From the NCBI GenBank assembly GCA_963580245.1, contig CAUZJO010000022.1, forward strand, positions 1-38,334: 38,334 bases of DNA, given 5' to 3'. Position 1 is the stretch's first letter; each line of letters opens with the position of its first letter. This DNA comes from CAUZJO01 sp963580245. GTDB lineage: Bacteria > Sumerlaeota > Sumerlaeia > MVZB01. This document shows, piece after piece, positions 1 through 9,244 of this stretch. A program made the translations under genes and the position numbers. Below the pieces are notes generated by a model. The model did no database searches and was not told where the DNA came from. It saw only the letters and a list, made by a program, of their open reading frames with translations.

Positions 1-263
1 CGCATCGCACCCAGGTCGACCGTCGCCCACTGGGGCGGATCGGACTGGGCCGGTTCGAGGAAATCCCGTTGGCGCGCTTTGCCGTCCAGAATGCCGGCGA
101 TGTGTTCCCAACCCAGGCGCGCTTCATTGTCCAGACCCGGCAACTTGCCCAGCGTCGCCACTGTGCGCTGACGCGGTCCCCGCGACGTGCGAACCGACTC
201 CACCAGGGTCCAGTAATGATACGTCTCGCCATTCTTTTTTCCGTGATGTCGCCTGAGAAACAT
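1..263 (-). CDS. IS1634-family transposase, N-terminal part (runs off the left edge)
   Basis: Reading the minus strand from the ATG at 261-263 gives about 87 residues beginning MFLRRHHGKKNGETYHYW, followed by SVRTSRGPRQRTVATLGKLPG. This is the typical N-terminus of IS1634-type (IS4-superfamily, DDE) transposases, which cut and paste their own element. The frame stays open to position 1, so the catalytic DDE core lies outside the window and intactness cannot be judged. The 199 bases between this start and ppk1 should hold the promoter and terminal inverted repeat of the element; I could not define the repeat without its partner end. A plus-strand reading frame over 69-440 is antisense to this gene and looks spurious. 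The family call is from motif memory and is fairly secure. Confidence 0.82.
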   Translation of the reverse strand, partial: MFLRRHHGKKNGETYHYWTLVESVRTSRGPRQRTVATLGKLPGLDNEARLGWEHIAGILDGKARQRDFLEPAQSDPPQWATVDLGAM

Positions 264-462
264 GAGCGCGGACCCTCCTGGATCGCGCTCAATTTTGACA
301 ATGCGAAAGGCCCGTGGCAAGGGGGTGGTCTGCACTACATGGGCATGTCAGAGACGGATTTGAACAAAATCAATCCTCCCTATCGTGCGATCACCCGAAA
401 AATCACCCGACTGAAGCAAGTACTGCGGAAAGTGGGCTAACACCCCCGTCGCGCATCCGGGA

Positions 463-2574
463 CTAACGGCCATCGTCGGAACTGCAATGGTCGATGAAGA
501 ACTGCTGACACCCCAAGCCCTCGCGTGGCGCGCGGCGCACGTACGAACCGTCGGCTTGGAGGTCCCAGGCCTGGGCCTGGTCCGCCATCACTTCCTTGAG
601 GAGCGTCTCGAGAACCTGCTGAAGGGGAAGGGACTCGATCGGGGTGATGGCTTCGACCCGGTTATCCAGGTTACGGCTCATCCAGTCGGCCGACCCGATG
701 TAGTATTCATGTTTCCCCCCGTTGCGGAAAAAGTAAATGCGCGTATGTTCAAGGAACCGCCCGATCACGCACATGATCCGGATGTTCTCGGACAATCCCG
801 GCACGCCGGGACGCAGGCAACAGAATCCGCGGATGATCAGGTCGATCTGGACCCCCACCCGCGAGGCCTCGTAGAGTGCCTCAATGATCTCCGGGTCCTC
901 GAGCTGATTCATCTTGGCGATGATTCGGCCCGGGTTCTCTTCGATGTGGTTCTTGGTCTCGCGGCTGATCATCTCAACGAAGCGCTCGCGCATGTTCACG
1001 GGCGCCACCAACAGCTTGCGATATTCGCGAAAGTCCGAATGCCCGGTCAGGTAGTTGAACAGATCGGAGACGTCCTCACATAGCTCCGGATCACAGGTAA
1101 ACAGTCCCAGGTCGGTGTAAAGCCGGGCCGTGCCGGTGTGATAATTACCCGTGCCGATGTGCGCGTAGCGGCGGATGCCCGCGGGCTCATCGCGCACGAT
1201 CAGCAGCGTCTTGCTGTGGGTCTTCAGCCCGATAAAGCCGTACGAGACGTGGGCGCCGGCCTTCTCCAGTTTCCTGACCCACTCGATGTTGCTTGCCTCA
1301 TCGAAGCGGGCCTTGATTTCGACCTGGACGTTGACCTCCTTGCCCGCCTCGACCGCCTTGAGCAGCGCGTCCACTATGGGGCTGTTAGCCGCCGTGCGGT
1401 AGAGCGTCTGCTTGATCGCCACGACGCGCGGATCGACGGCCGCCTCCTCGAGCAAGGCCATGACGCTGGTGGCGAAAGATTGGTACGGGTGGTGGACCAA
1501 CAGGTCATTGCGTCGCATGACGTCGAACAGGTCCACTTTCTCCTCGCTCGACTCGACTTGACGCAACCGGGGATGCGAGACGGGGTGATGCGACTCGAAT
1601 CGCAGTCGCGAGACGTCCAAGCCGCCCAACGCAAAAAGATCACGTAACCCAAGCATGGTGTCGGACTGGTAGACGTCGCGTTCGGAATGCACGCCCAGCT
1701 CCTGCACCATCCAGAATTTCAGTTCGTCGCAGATCGATCGCTGGGTCTCGATGCGAACCGTCGGCGCGAATCGCCGAGTGCGCAGCTCCTCCTCGATCAC
1801 TTCCAGAAGGTCGTCGGCCTCTTCCTCGTTGCGTTCGATATCGGCGTTGCGCGTGACACGAAAGGGCGAGGACTCCAGAATCTCTATCCCCACGAACAAC
1901 CGATCGAGGAACTGGGCGGTGATCTCCTCCAGGGGCACGAACACCATCTGGTCGGGGATCTGCACGAATCGCGACCGGTTGGACGGAATCTTGACCCGGG
2001 CCAATCGCGGGACCGGTTCTCCGCGACGCTGGACCAAGACCGCCAGCGACAGGCTGAGATTGGAGATGAAGGGAAACGGCTGACCGGGCCCCACGCCCAG
2101 CGGGGTCAGGATCGGCATGATCATCTTCTCGAAATAATCGCGCAGCCAGTCCTTTTGGACATCGGTCAACTCATTCCAGGCGGCGACGGCGATCCCTTCC
2201 TCCTTGAGCGCGGGCAGTAGATCTTCCAACCAAAGTTGGTCCAGGGCGGTGACTTCCCGACTGACGATGGCCCGAATTTCGTCGAGCTGCTCCAAGGGGG
2301 TCTTCCCATCCATCGAGCGACGCGTGACGCCGGCGGCCAACTGGCGCTGCAGGCCCCCCACGCGTTTCATGAAGAACTCATCGAGATTGTTGGCCGCGAT
2401 GCCCAGGAAATTGACCCGTTCCAGGAGTGGGTTGTGGGAGGCGGCCGCTTCCTCGAAAACCCTGTGATTGAAGGCCAGCCAGGAACTCTCGCGGTTGAAG
2501 TACTTCTCGCCGGGCACCAGTTCAGCCCGGTCGGGCCTCGCGGACTCGGGTTGGTCGATGTGAGCCAAACTCAT
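463..2574 (-). CDS. ppk1: Polyphosphate kinase 1
   Basis: PPK1 reversibly transfers the gamma phosphate of ATP to inorganic polyphosphate. The 703-residue product has the usual family length. It has the N-terminal region (YFNRESSWLAFNHRVFEEA near residue 25), the head domain, and the two phospholipase-D-like catalytic halves. The autophosphorylated histidine is expected at H453 in KTHSK, followed by YAHIGTGNYHTGTARLYTD. The second active-site histidine is H610 in FLEHTR, followed by the YIGSADWMSRNLDNRVE segment. The ATG at 2574 is preceded by AGAGGG about 7 nt upstream. It is co-directional with the ATP synthase genes but separated from atpC by about 460 bases of palindromic repeats, so it is probably a separate transcription unit. 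Ends in TAG at 463-465. Intact. Confidence 0.96.
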   Translation of the reverse strand: MSLAHIDQPESARPDRAELVPGEKYFNRESSWLAFNHRVFEEAAASHNPLLERVNFLGIAANNLDEFFMKRVGGLQRQLAAGVTRRSMDGKTPLEQLDEIRAIVSREVTALDQLWLEDLLPALKEEGIAVAAWNELTDVQKDWLRDYFEKMIMPILTPLGVGPGQPFPFISNLSLSLAVLVQRRGEPVPRLARVKIPSNRSRFVQIPDQMVFVPLEEITAQFLDRLFVGIEILESSPFRVTRNADIERNEEEADDLLEVIEEELRTRRFAPTVRIETQRSICDELKFWMVQELGVHSERDVYQSDTMLGLRDLFALGGLDVSRLRFESHHPVSHPRLRQVESSEEKVDLFDVMRRNDLLVHHPYQSFATSVMALLEEAAVDPRVVAIKQTLYRTAANSPIVDALLKAVEAGKEVNVQVEIKARFDEASNIEWVRKLEKAGAHVSYGFIGLKTHSKTLLIVRDEPAGIRRYAHIGTGNYHTGTARLYTDLGLFTCDPELCEDVSDLFNYLTGHSDFREYRKLLVAPVNMRERFVEMISRETKNHIEENPGRIIAKMNQLEDPEIIEALYEASRVGVQIDLIIRGFCCLRPGVPGLSENIRIMCVIGRFLEHTRIYFFRNGGKHEYYIGSADWMSRNLDNRVEAITPIESLPLQQVLETLLKEVMADQAQAWDLQADGSYVRRAPREGLGCQQFFIDHCSSDDGR

Positions 2575-2612
2575 CGGATCCCTCTTTCATGCTTACCCGC
2601 TGGCGCGGCCCA

Positions 2613-2650
2613 CGCGCCCCGCGCGGGGCGCGTGAGGGCGCGTGAGGGCG
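2613..2650. repeat. GC palindrome plus tandem decamer upstream of ppk1
   Basis: Positions 2613-2632 form a perfect 20-bp palindrome (CGCGCCCC then GCGC then GGGGCGCG). It is followed by two tandem copies of CGTGAGGGCG at 2631-2650. The block lies 40-80 bases upstream of the ppk1 start, so it would be in the 5' leader and could fold into a very stable hairpin. On the minus strand a TATAAG just upstream (about 2663-2668) resembles a -10 box, but no good -35 box is visible. Confidence 0.6.
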
Positions 2651-2732
2651 CGAGCGCGCCACTTATAATGGTTATGGTATTAGAACGTCGCGCCACTGTC
2701 AGCGGTCAGATGGAGAACGCCCAATGGTCCGG

Positions 2733-2972
2733 GCACAAATCAATTCTGGCCTCATGCTCGACCCCGAAGGGGTCGAATGTGATTAGCCGTGGGTGTCAAC
2801 CCACGGTTCGCGGTCCTCAAATCTCGACAACCCTGAAGGGGTTGAACCGCGACGTGATGCAGCCGATTCGACCCCTTCAGGGTCGTGACGTCTTGGGGCC
2901 TCACGTCCGGGAGTTGAAACCCCCGGCTAATCACATTGCTCCCTTTCAGGGAGCCAGAAAACTGATTTGTGC
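2733..2972. repeat. 240-bp nested palindromic (MITE-like) element
   Basis: The block is bounded by inverted GCACAAATCA (2733-2742) and TGATTTGTGC (2963-2972). Inside, the two halves mirror each other: AATGTGATTAGCC near 2776-2788 faces GGCTAATCACATT near 2926-2938. It also contains a series of short hairpins: GACCCC-GAA-GGGGTC, CCGTGGGT-GTCA-ACCCACGG, CAACCC..GGGTTG, CGACCC..GGGTCG and CTCCCT-TTC-AGGGAG. No convincing coding frame is present. It separates ppk1 from atpC. I see no target-site duplication. Likely a non-autonomous palindromic element; the family is not identified. Confidence 0.7.
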
Positions 2973-3028
2973 ACCCACAACGGCCTCGCCCAAGGAAGGG
3001 GGGGATCAAGGGGGACATTACGCCGAGG

Positions 3029-3043
3029 GAGGGATTATCCCTC
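3029..3043 (-). other. Hairpin spanning the atpC stop codon
   Basis: GAGGGAT-T-ATCCCTC is a perfect 7+1+7 inverted repeat that includes the atpC TAA (3035-3037), with a few more pairs possible on either side. It lacks a downstream T-run, so it is not a standard intrinsic terminator. It could protect the 3' end of the ATP synthase mRNA, or have no function. Confidence 0.35.
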
Positions 3044-3295
3044 CTCGCCCAGTTCGTCGACAAGCAACGTGGCCACGTTGTTGTTGACCTCGAGGAACCC
3101 GCCGGTCACTTGATAATCCTTCTCGCCTCCGGCGCTCTTGACGTTCAGCGTCCCTCTGCCCAGGGTGGCCAACAACGGGGCGTGGTGGGCCATCACGCCC
3201 AGATAGCCCTCGGCCGCCGGGACGACGATCGAGTGGACGCGCCCCTCGAAAACCGTGCGCACCTGGGTCACGATATGCAGGTCGAAATCAGCCAT
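3035..3295 (-). CDS. atpC: ATP synthase F1 epsilon subunit, short form
   Basis: Epsilon belongs to the central stalk and couples rotation between the c-ring/gamma and the F1 head. The 86-residue product begins FDLHIVTQVRTVFEGRV and contains SIVVPAAEGYLGVMAHHAPLL, the N-terminal beta-sandwich signature, then ends in DELGEEG. Usual epsilon subunits are about 130-140 residues. The missing part is the C-terminal two-helix domain that inhibits ATP hydrolysis in many bacteria, so this enzyme probably lacks epsilon inhibition (inference). Short epsilons are known in some bacteria. It is the last gene of the atp cluster, 10 nt after atpD. Confidence 0.95.
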   Translation of the reverse strand: MADFDLHIVTQVRTVFEGRVHSIVVPAAEGYLGVMAHHAPLLATLGRGTLNVKSAGGEKDYQVTGGFLEVNNNVATLLVDELGEEG

Positions 3296-3305
3296 CTCTC
3301 ACTCT

Positions 3306-4730
<1,425 letters not shown>

Positions 4731-4789
4731 TATCCGATGGTACCCTTTCTCGAATTCTTATGTGATGACAGGTCTTGACGTACTGCTAT

Positions 4790-5047
4790 TCATGCCACCT
4801 TCGGCTGGAAATGAATAAGAGGAACCTCTACTCGCTTGGCCGGCGTTGTCGGGTCAGCCAGCAAACGATCAACTTCCTTCAAGACTTCCGCCATGTAGTA
4901 ACGTTCGTCGCACTGCCTACAGCAGCCGGTTGGAACATCTTCTAAAATGTAAAACTGTCCGCCGCGCCGAGTCTCATAATACATGCGACACGCATCGACG
5001 GGGCCCCCGCAGAAGTAGCAGTCGGCATACGCTTCATTGCTCATCAT
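4790..5047 (-). CDS. YgiT-type zinc-finger protein (antitoxin-like)
   Basis: An 85-residue protein starting MMSNEAYADCYFCGG. Paired cysteines (C10/C13 in CYFC and C43/C46 in CRQC) make a YgiT/MqsA-N-type zinc finger, with the typical FYILEDVPTG linker and CDERYYMAEV tail. The helix-turn-helix domain of full-length MqsA is absent. I chose the ATG at 5047 because it overlaps the TGA of the upstream DUF4258 gene as ATGA, the usual coupled arrangement; an upstream ATG at 5095 would add 16 unlikely residues. Such proteins usually accompany DUF4258 or other small toxins and are presumed antitoxins. Here the pair sits inside the ATP synthase cluster, between atpG and atpD. The fold call is firm; the antitoxin role is inferred from context. 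Confidence 0.82.
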   Translation of the reverse strand: MMSNEAYADCYFCGGPVDACRMYYETRRGGQFYILEDVPTGCCRQCDERYYMAEVLKEVDRLLADPTTPAKRVEVPLIHFQPKVA

Positions 5048-5377
5048 TGAGAACCCGCACCTGGATTTTTGTTCCTGGTCTCCGTGTCGATCCATTTAGG
5101 CTCTGATGGCACATACACCGTGACCAACACCATACTTCCGACGGATGATTTACCGCAAACGCAATGGACGGGCCTATCATTGGATGTATAACCGAGCACC
5201 AAACAACTTTCGCCTCTCGGAGCCTCCGAGTACTCCTCCAGTACTTTACACTGGCCCAGCACATGTTCCAATTCAATTATCGACAACCCGTCCTTTCGTT
5301 CGCTCAAGATCAGCGTGTCGCGATACAACCACCGACTTCCCTCTAAGCTGATCTCGGATGAATTCGATCCAATCCAT
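5044..5377 (-). pseudogene. DUF4258 toxin-like gene, frameshifted
   Basis: From the ATG at 5377, preceded by an ideal AAGGAGG about 5 nt upstream, the frame reads MDWIEFIRDQLRGKSVVVSR then HADLERTK. It then runs into a stop. One frame over, directly from the same place, the sequence continues KDGLSIIELEHVLGQCKVLE and on to VHCVCGKSSVGSMVLVTVYVP, the rest of a DUF4258 domain. The junction is at the AAA at 5293-5295; removing one A restores one frame. DUF4258 proteins are small, RelE/BrnT-like toxin candidates. The TGA overlaps the ATG of the YgiT-like gene. Either the toxin is inactivated, leaving an intact antitoxin partner, or this is an assembly error at a short homopolymer. The strong ribosome-binding site suggests recent function. 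Confidence 0.72.
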
Positions 5378-5409
5378 CACCCCTCCTTGAGGGACATTCT
5401 TCCCCAGCA

Positions 5410-6297
5410 CTAACCCCGCAACGCCTCGGCCCCGCCCACGATGTCGAGCAGTTCTCTAGTAATCGTCGCCTGACGCGCCTTGTTCAATTGCAGTGTCAAT
5501 GCGTCGCCCAGCTCCGTGCAGTTCTTAGAGGCGTTGTTCATCGCAATCATCCGCGCGCCGTGTTCGCTGGTCGCCGCCTCGGCCATCGTGATGTAGGTCT
5601 TCGAACTCAGGTAGCGTGGCAGCAGCGAGTCCAACAGCAACTCGGCCGAAGGTTCCAGGATATAGTCGACTTCCTTACTCTCGCGCCCTTCCTCCTGTTC
5701 CTCCTCGATCCCCAGCGCCTCGGGCGTCAACGGCAGGTACTGTTCCACGGTCGTCTTATTAACCGCGGTCGAGATGAACGCCGGATAGACAAGCGTGACG
5801 ACGTCGCATTCGTTGTTGCGGAAACCGTCGAGCAAAAAGTCCGCCAAGCGCCGGGCCTCGGGGTCGTCGGGCTGGCCGCCGAGGCCGATCACCTTCTCAA
5901 CAATCGGCCAGGGACGGCGACGAAAGTAATCATGACCGCGCCGGCCGACGCAAACCAGTTTCCAATCGGCGTCGGGCTCCGCCTTGAGCCGCGTCTGGGC
6001 CTCCCGGATCAGATTGTGATTGAACCCCCCGCACAGCCCCCTATCCGACGTGAACAGGACCAGTATCTTGCGATTCCCTTCACGCGCGTGAAACAGCGGG
6101 TTTTCGGCGATGGCGGTGCTGCCGGCAACGTGCGAGATAAGCTGCTGAAGCTTGCGCGCGTACGGTCGCCCGGCCATCAGGGTGGCCTGCGCCCGCCGCA
6201 GCTTGGCCGCCGACACCATCTCCATCGCGCGCGTGATCTGCTTGATGCTCCGGACCGAACGCACGCGCCGCCGCAGGACTTTGAGGGACTCCGCCAT
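5410..6297 (-). CDS. atpG: ATP synthase F1 gamma subunit
   Basis: Gamma is the rotating central shaft of F1. The 295-residue product has the N-terminal coiled-coil signature (RVRSVRSIKQITRAMEMVSA then KLRRAQ), the SDRGLCGGFN motif near residue 85, and the C-terminal helix region ASKNCTELGDALTLQLNKAR followed by QATITRELLDIVGGAEAL. It starts 3 nt after the atpA stop, so it is co-transcribed with atpA. The next ATP synthase gene, atpD, is about 680 nt downstream, beyond the DUF4258/YgiT insertion. A moderately acidic stretch (EEEQEEGRESKEVDYI, about residues 198-213) lies where length varies in the family. Intact. Confidence 0.97.
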   Translation of the reverse strand: MAESLKVLRRRVRSVRSIKQITRAMEMVSAAKLRRAQATLMAGRPYARKLQQLISHVAGSTAIAENPLFHAREGNRKILVLFTSDRGLCGGFNHNLIREAQTRLKAEPDADWKLVCVGRRGHDYFRRRPWPIVEKVIGLGGQPDDPEARRLADFLLDGFRNNECDVVTLVYPAFISTAVNKTTVEQYLPLTPEALGIEEEQEEGRESKEVDYILEPSAELLLDSLLPRYLSSKTYITMAEAATSEHGARMIAMNNASKNCTELGDALTLQLNKARQATITRELLDIVGGAEALRG

Positions 6298-6300
6298 CGG

Positions 6301-7971
6301 TTACTCTGTTTTCGCCGTGAACTGCTCTTTGAATTCGGTGATCGCCCGCTTGAGCTTGGCGTCCAATTCCTCGCTCAAGACCGGATTGGTCTCCAGATCA
6401 TGATGAATGTCGTGATACTTCTCGTCGATGAACTCATTGAGGCCCTTTTCGAACTCCCCACACACATCAACGGGCAAATCGTCCAGAAAGCCCTGGGTCG
6501 CCGCGTAGAGGGTGCAGATCTGCTTGGACTGGTCCTGCGGGACGTTCAGCCCCTGCTTGAGCACCTCGGACAGCCGCGCCCCGCGCGTCAGTTGCTGCTG
6601 GGTGGCCTTGTCCAGGTCCGAGCCGAACTGCGCGAAGGCGGCCAGTTCACGATACTGGGCCAGGTCCAACCGCAGCTTACCCCCCACCTGCTTCATCGCC
6701 TTGGTCTGAGCGTTGCCGCCCACGCGGCTGACCGACAGACCCACGTTGATCGCCGGCCGCTGGCCCGCGTAAAACAGGTCGGGTTCCAGATAAATCTGTC
6801 CATCGGTGATCGAGATCACGTTGGTGGGGATGTAGGCCGACACGTCGCCCGCCTGGGTCTCGATAATCGGCAGGGCCGTCATCGACCCACCCGACGTGGG
6901 GTCCATCTTGACCTCATAACCGGCACCGCCGCTCATCGCCGCGCGGGCCTTTTCGGCGGCCCCGGCGCCACCCTCGGTCCCCCGATAGACCTTGCCGTCG
7001 ATGCCCCCCTGCTCCCCGTCAGCCTTGTCCTCTTTGCCGACAATGCAGTATTTCTCCTCAAGCTTACAAGCCCGTTCGAGCAACCGGCTGTGACAATAGA
7101 AGACGTCGCCGGGGTAGGCCTCGCGTCCGGGCGGACGACGCAGCAGCAACGAGAGCTGGCGGTAGGCGGCGGCCTGTTTGGACAGGTCGTCGAAAACACA
7201 AAGCACGTGTTTACCCTGCCACATAAATTCCTCGCCGATCGCGCAGCCGGCATACGGCGCCATGTAAAGCAGCGTGGCCGGATCGTCGGCGGTCGCGGCG
7301 ACGACGATCGTGTAGTCCATCGCCCCGTGCTCGCGAAACATCTGGAGCGTGCCCGCCACCGACGACGCCTTCTGGCCGATCGCCACGTAGATGCAGATCA
7401 CGTCCTTGCCGCGCTGGTTGATGATCGTGTCGAGGGCAACCGTCGTCTTTCCGGTCTGACGATCGCCGATGATCAGCTCGCGCTGGCCGCGCCCGATCGG
7501 GATCATCGCGTCGATGGACTTGATGCCCGTCATCAACGGCTGCTTGACCGGCTGGCGGCTGATCACGTTGGGCGCGATGACCTCGATGGGGCGGATCTTA
7601 TCGGTGGCGATCGGCCCCTGTGCGTCCAGAGGCTGCCCGATGGAATTGACCACCCGTCCCAGCAGCGCCTCGCCCACCGGCACCGAGGCAATCCGATTGG
7701 TGCGCTTGACCGTATCGCCCTCTTTGATCCCGATGCCCCAATCGAACAGCGCCACCCCCACGCTGGCCTCATCCAGGTTGAGCACCAAGCCCATCGCGCC
7801 GCCCGGAAACTCCAGCAGCTCGCCGGCCATGGCGTCCTGCAAGCCGTAGACCGTGGCGATTGCGTCGCCGATTTTCAACACCGTGCCGACGTTCTGCACG
7901 TCAACGCCGGCCTGGTAGCCGCTCAGTTCCTTTTCCAGTATTTCAGTAATTTCGTCCGGTCGAAGAGCCAT
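6301..7971 (-). CDS. atpA: ATP synthase F1 alpha subunit with an internal insertion
   Basis: Alpha forms the non-catalytic nucleotide sites of the F1 hexamer. Walker A GDRQTGKT is at about residues 169-176, and the family signatures PGREAYPGDVFY and LPIIETQAGDVSAY are present. At 556 residues it is about 40 longer than usual (roughly 510). The extra material lies between LLERACKLEEKYC and SMTALPIIETQ (about residues 308-362) and is Gly-rich and charged, including GGIDGKVYRGTEGGAGAAEK. In known F1 structures this is a surface loop near the nucleotide domain. The ATG at 7971 has AAGGAGTCGAGG upstream. Intact. Confidence 0.97.
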   Translation of the reverse strand: MALRPDEITEILEKELSGYQAGVDVQNVGTVLKIGDAIATVYGLQDAMAGELLEFPGGAMGLVLNLDEASVGVALFDWGIGIKEGDTVKRTNRIASVPVGEALLGRVVNSIGQPLDAQGPIATDKIRPIEVIAPNVISRQPVKQPLMTGIKSIDAMIPIGRGQRELIIGDRQTGKTTVALDTIINQRGKDVICIYVAIGQKASSVAGTLQMFREHGAMDYTIVVAATADDPATLLYMAPYAGCAIGEEFMWQGKHVLCVFDDLSKQAAAYRQLSLLLRRPPGREAYPGDVFYCHSRLLERACKLEEKYCIVGKEDKADGEQGGIDGKVYRGTEGGAGAAEKARAAMSGGAGYEVKMDPTSGGSMTALPIIETQAGDVSAYIPTNVISITDGQIYLEPDLFYAGQRPAINVGLSVSRVGGNAQTKAMKQVGGKLRLDLAQYRELAAFAQFGSDLDKATQQQLTRGARLSEVLKQGLNVPQDQSKQICTLYAATQGFLDDLPVDVCGEFEKGLNEFIDEKYHDIHHDLETNPVLSEELDAKLKRAITEFKEQFTAKTE

Positions 7972-8070
7972 GATGACCTCGACTCCTTGTCCTTTGTGAG
8001 TGAATGGGCCGGTTCAGCGTTTCGCCGTTTGGAAGCAAAAGTCCGGCTGGTTCGTTCTTGCAAGTCCTTC

Positions 8071-8646
8071 TCAGGCGCCGACCCTGATGACCTGTGTCTT
8101 GCACAACCGATCTTGGATTTCATCCAGACCGTGGCGCAGGCTACTGTCGATCAGCACATCCCCATAGCGGAAGATCAAGCCACCGATCAAACGCGAATCC
8201 ACGACAAATTCGATCTTCAGACGCCGATGGGTATATTTCTCCAGGGCGTCCTTGAGTCGCAATTTATCCTGCATTCTCAATTCCCGGGCCGTTTCAACGG
8301 TCGCATGATCGATCCCCTCGGCTTCCTCCACCATCAGCTCAAACAGTTCGGTGATATCCGCGAAGACGCCTCTTCTCTCACGGGTGACAAGAAGGTGAAT
8401 CATTTTAATCAAGATCGTCGAGACGCGCGGTTTGAGGACCCGGTCAAAGACCGCCATCTTATCCTCGGTCGAGATCTGCGGGCTTTCCATAAAGATGGTC
8501 AAACCCTTCTGCTTGCCTCTGGCGACCTCGCCCAGCACCCGGCACTCCTCCCGCACCCGTTGCAGGATGCCCTGCTTCTGCGCGGTGTGGAACAGCGCCG
8601 TCGCATAGGAGCGGGCCACGAGCGAGTATTGGTGCTGCGTGATCAA
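8071..8646 (-). CDS. atpH: ATP synthase F1 delta subunit
   Basis: Delta links the top of the alpha/beta hexamer to the peripheral stalk (b subunits). The 191-residue product begins with VARSYATALFHTAQKQGI, the usual delta N-terminus, and ends with KIEFVVDSRLIGGLIFRYGD followed by VLIDSSLRHGLDEIQDRL, the conserved C-terminal signature. It follows atpF directly: the atpF stop codon ends at 8647 and this frame begins at 8646. About 100 nt separate it from atpA. Length and motifs are normal. Confidence 0.95.
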   Translation of the reverse strand: MITQHQYSLVARSYATALFHTAQKQGILQRVREECRVLGEVARGKQKGLTIFMESPQISTEDKMAVFDRVLKPRVSTILIKMIHLLVTRERRGVFADITELFELMVEEAEGIDHATVETARELRMQDKLRLKDALEKYTHRRLKIEFVVDSRLIGGLIFRYGDVLIDSSLRHGLDEIQDRLCKTQVIRVGA

Positions 8647-9141
8647 TTAATTCTTGCTCCCCAGATCATTGATGAACGAATCCACCAGTCGCCGGTCGGC
8701 CTGCTCGTCAAGCTTGGCCCGCAGCAGCCGCTCCGAAGCGCCAACCACCATCGAGGCCACCTCATCGCGCAACTCAATGCGTGCCTTGTCCAATTCCACC
8801 TCTATCGACCGTTTGGCCCGGTCGGTGATTTCCTGGGCTTCGGCGCGGGCCTTCTCGGTTAGCTCGCCCGCCACCCGGCGCCCATCGGCGACGGCCTCCT
8901 GAATGCGCGCACGCGCTTCCTGTTCGATGTGGCTCAGCCGCTCCTCGTAGTCTTCCTGCATTTTCGTCAGTTCGGCCTGTTTGTTCTCGATGTCGGTGAA
9001 GCCCTTGGCGATCTCTTCTTGGCGTTGCGAAAGCAGGTTCATCATCGCCGGCCAGGCGAACTTCTTCATAATCCAAAAGAAGATCAGGAACGCGGCCAAG
9101 TGAGTAAACGTCTCAGCGAGCTGTGCCACTCGTTCATACAT
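8647..9141 (-). CDS. atpF: ATP synthase Fo b subunit
   Basis: The b subunit is the peripheral-stalk stator. The 164-residue product has one N-terminal membrane helix (HLAAFLIFFWIMKKFAWPAM, about residues 14-33) and a long charged amphipathic helix rich in E, A, R and K (QRQEEIAKGFTDIENKQAEL onward) forming the dimeric stalk. Only one b-type gene is present between atpE and atpH, so the stalk is probably a homodimer rather than the b/b' heterodimer of phototrophs. The gene abuts atpH. About 100 nt separate it from atpE, room for an mRNA processing or translation signal that tunes the higher c-subunit copy number. Confidence 0.94.
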   Translation of the reverse strand: MYERVAQLAETFTHLAAFLIFFWIMKKFAWPAMMNLLSQRQEEIAKGFTDIENKQAELTKMQEDYEERLSHIEQEARARIQEAVADGRRVAGELTEKARAEAQEITDRAKRSIEVELDKARIELRDEVASMVVGASERLLRAKLDEQADRRLVDSFINDLGSKN

Positions 9142-9244
9142 GATTCACGCATTCTCCAAACATATGGACGTTGACCCCGGTTACGCGGGGCAAGGGAGAA
9201 CCGGCGGTCCTCCCCGAGAGCCATGACATCCGATGCGCGTCGAG

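Noticed and set aside
69..440. Plus-strand open frame of 123 codons
   Set aside because: It is antisense to the start of the IS1634 transposase and has no recognisable motif.
2750..2960. CRISPR-like array
   Set aside because: The repeats are palindromes of different sequence without equal spacers, and no cas gene is present.
5488..8862. Very long plus-strand open frame of 1124 codons
   Set aside because: It lies antisense to atpG, atpA, atpH and part of atpF, which are all clearly real; long antisense frames are common in GC-rich codon usage.
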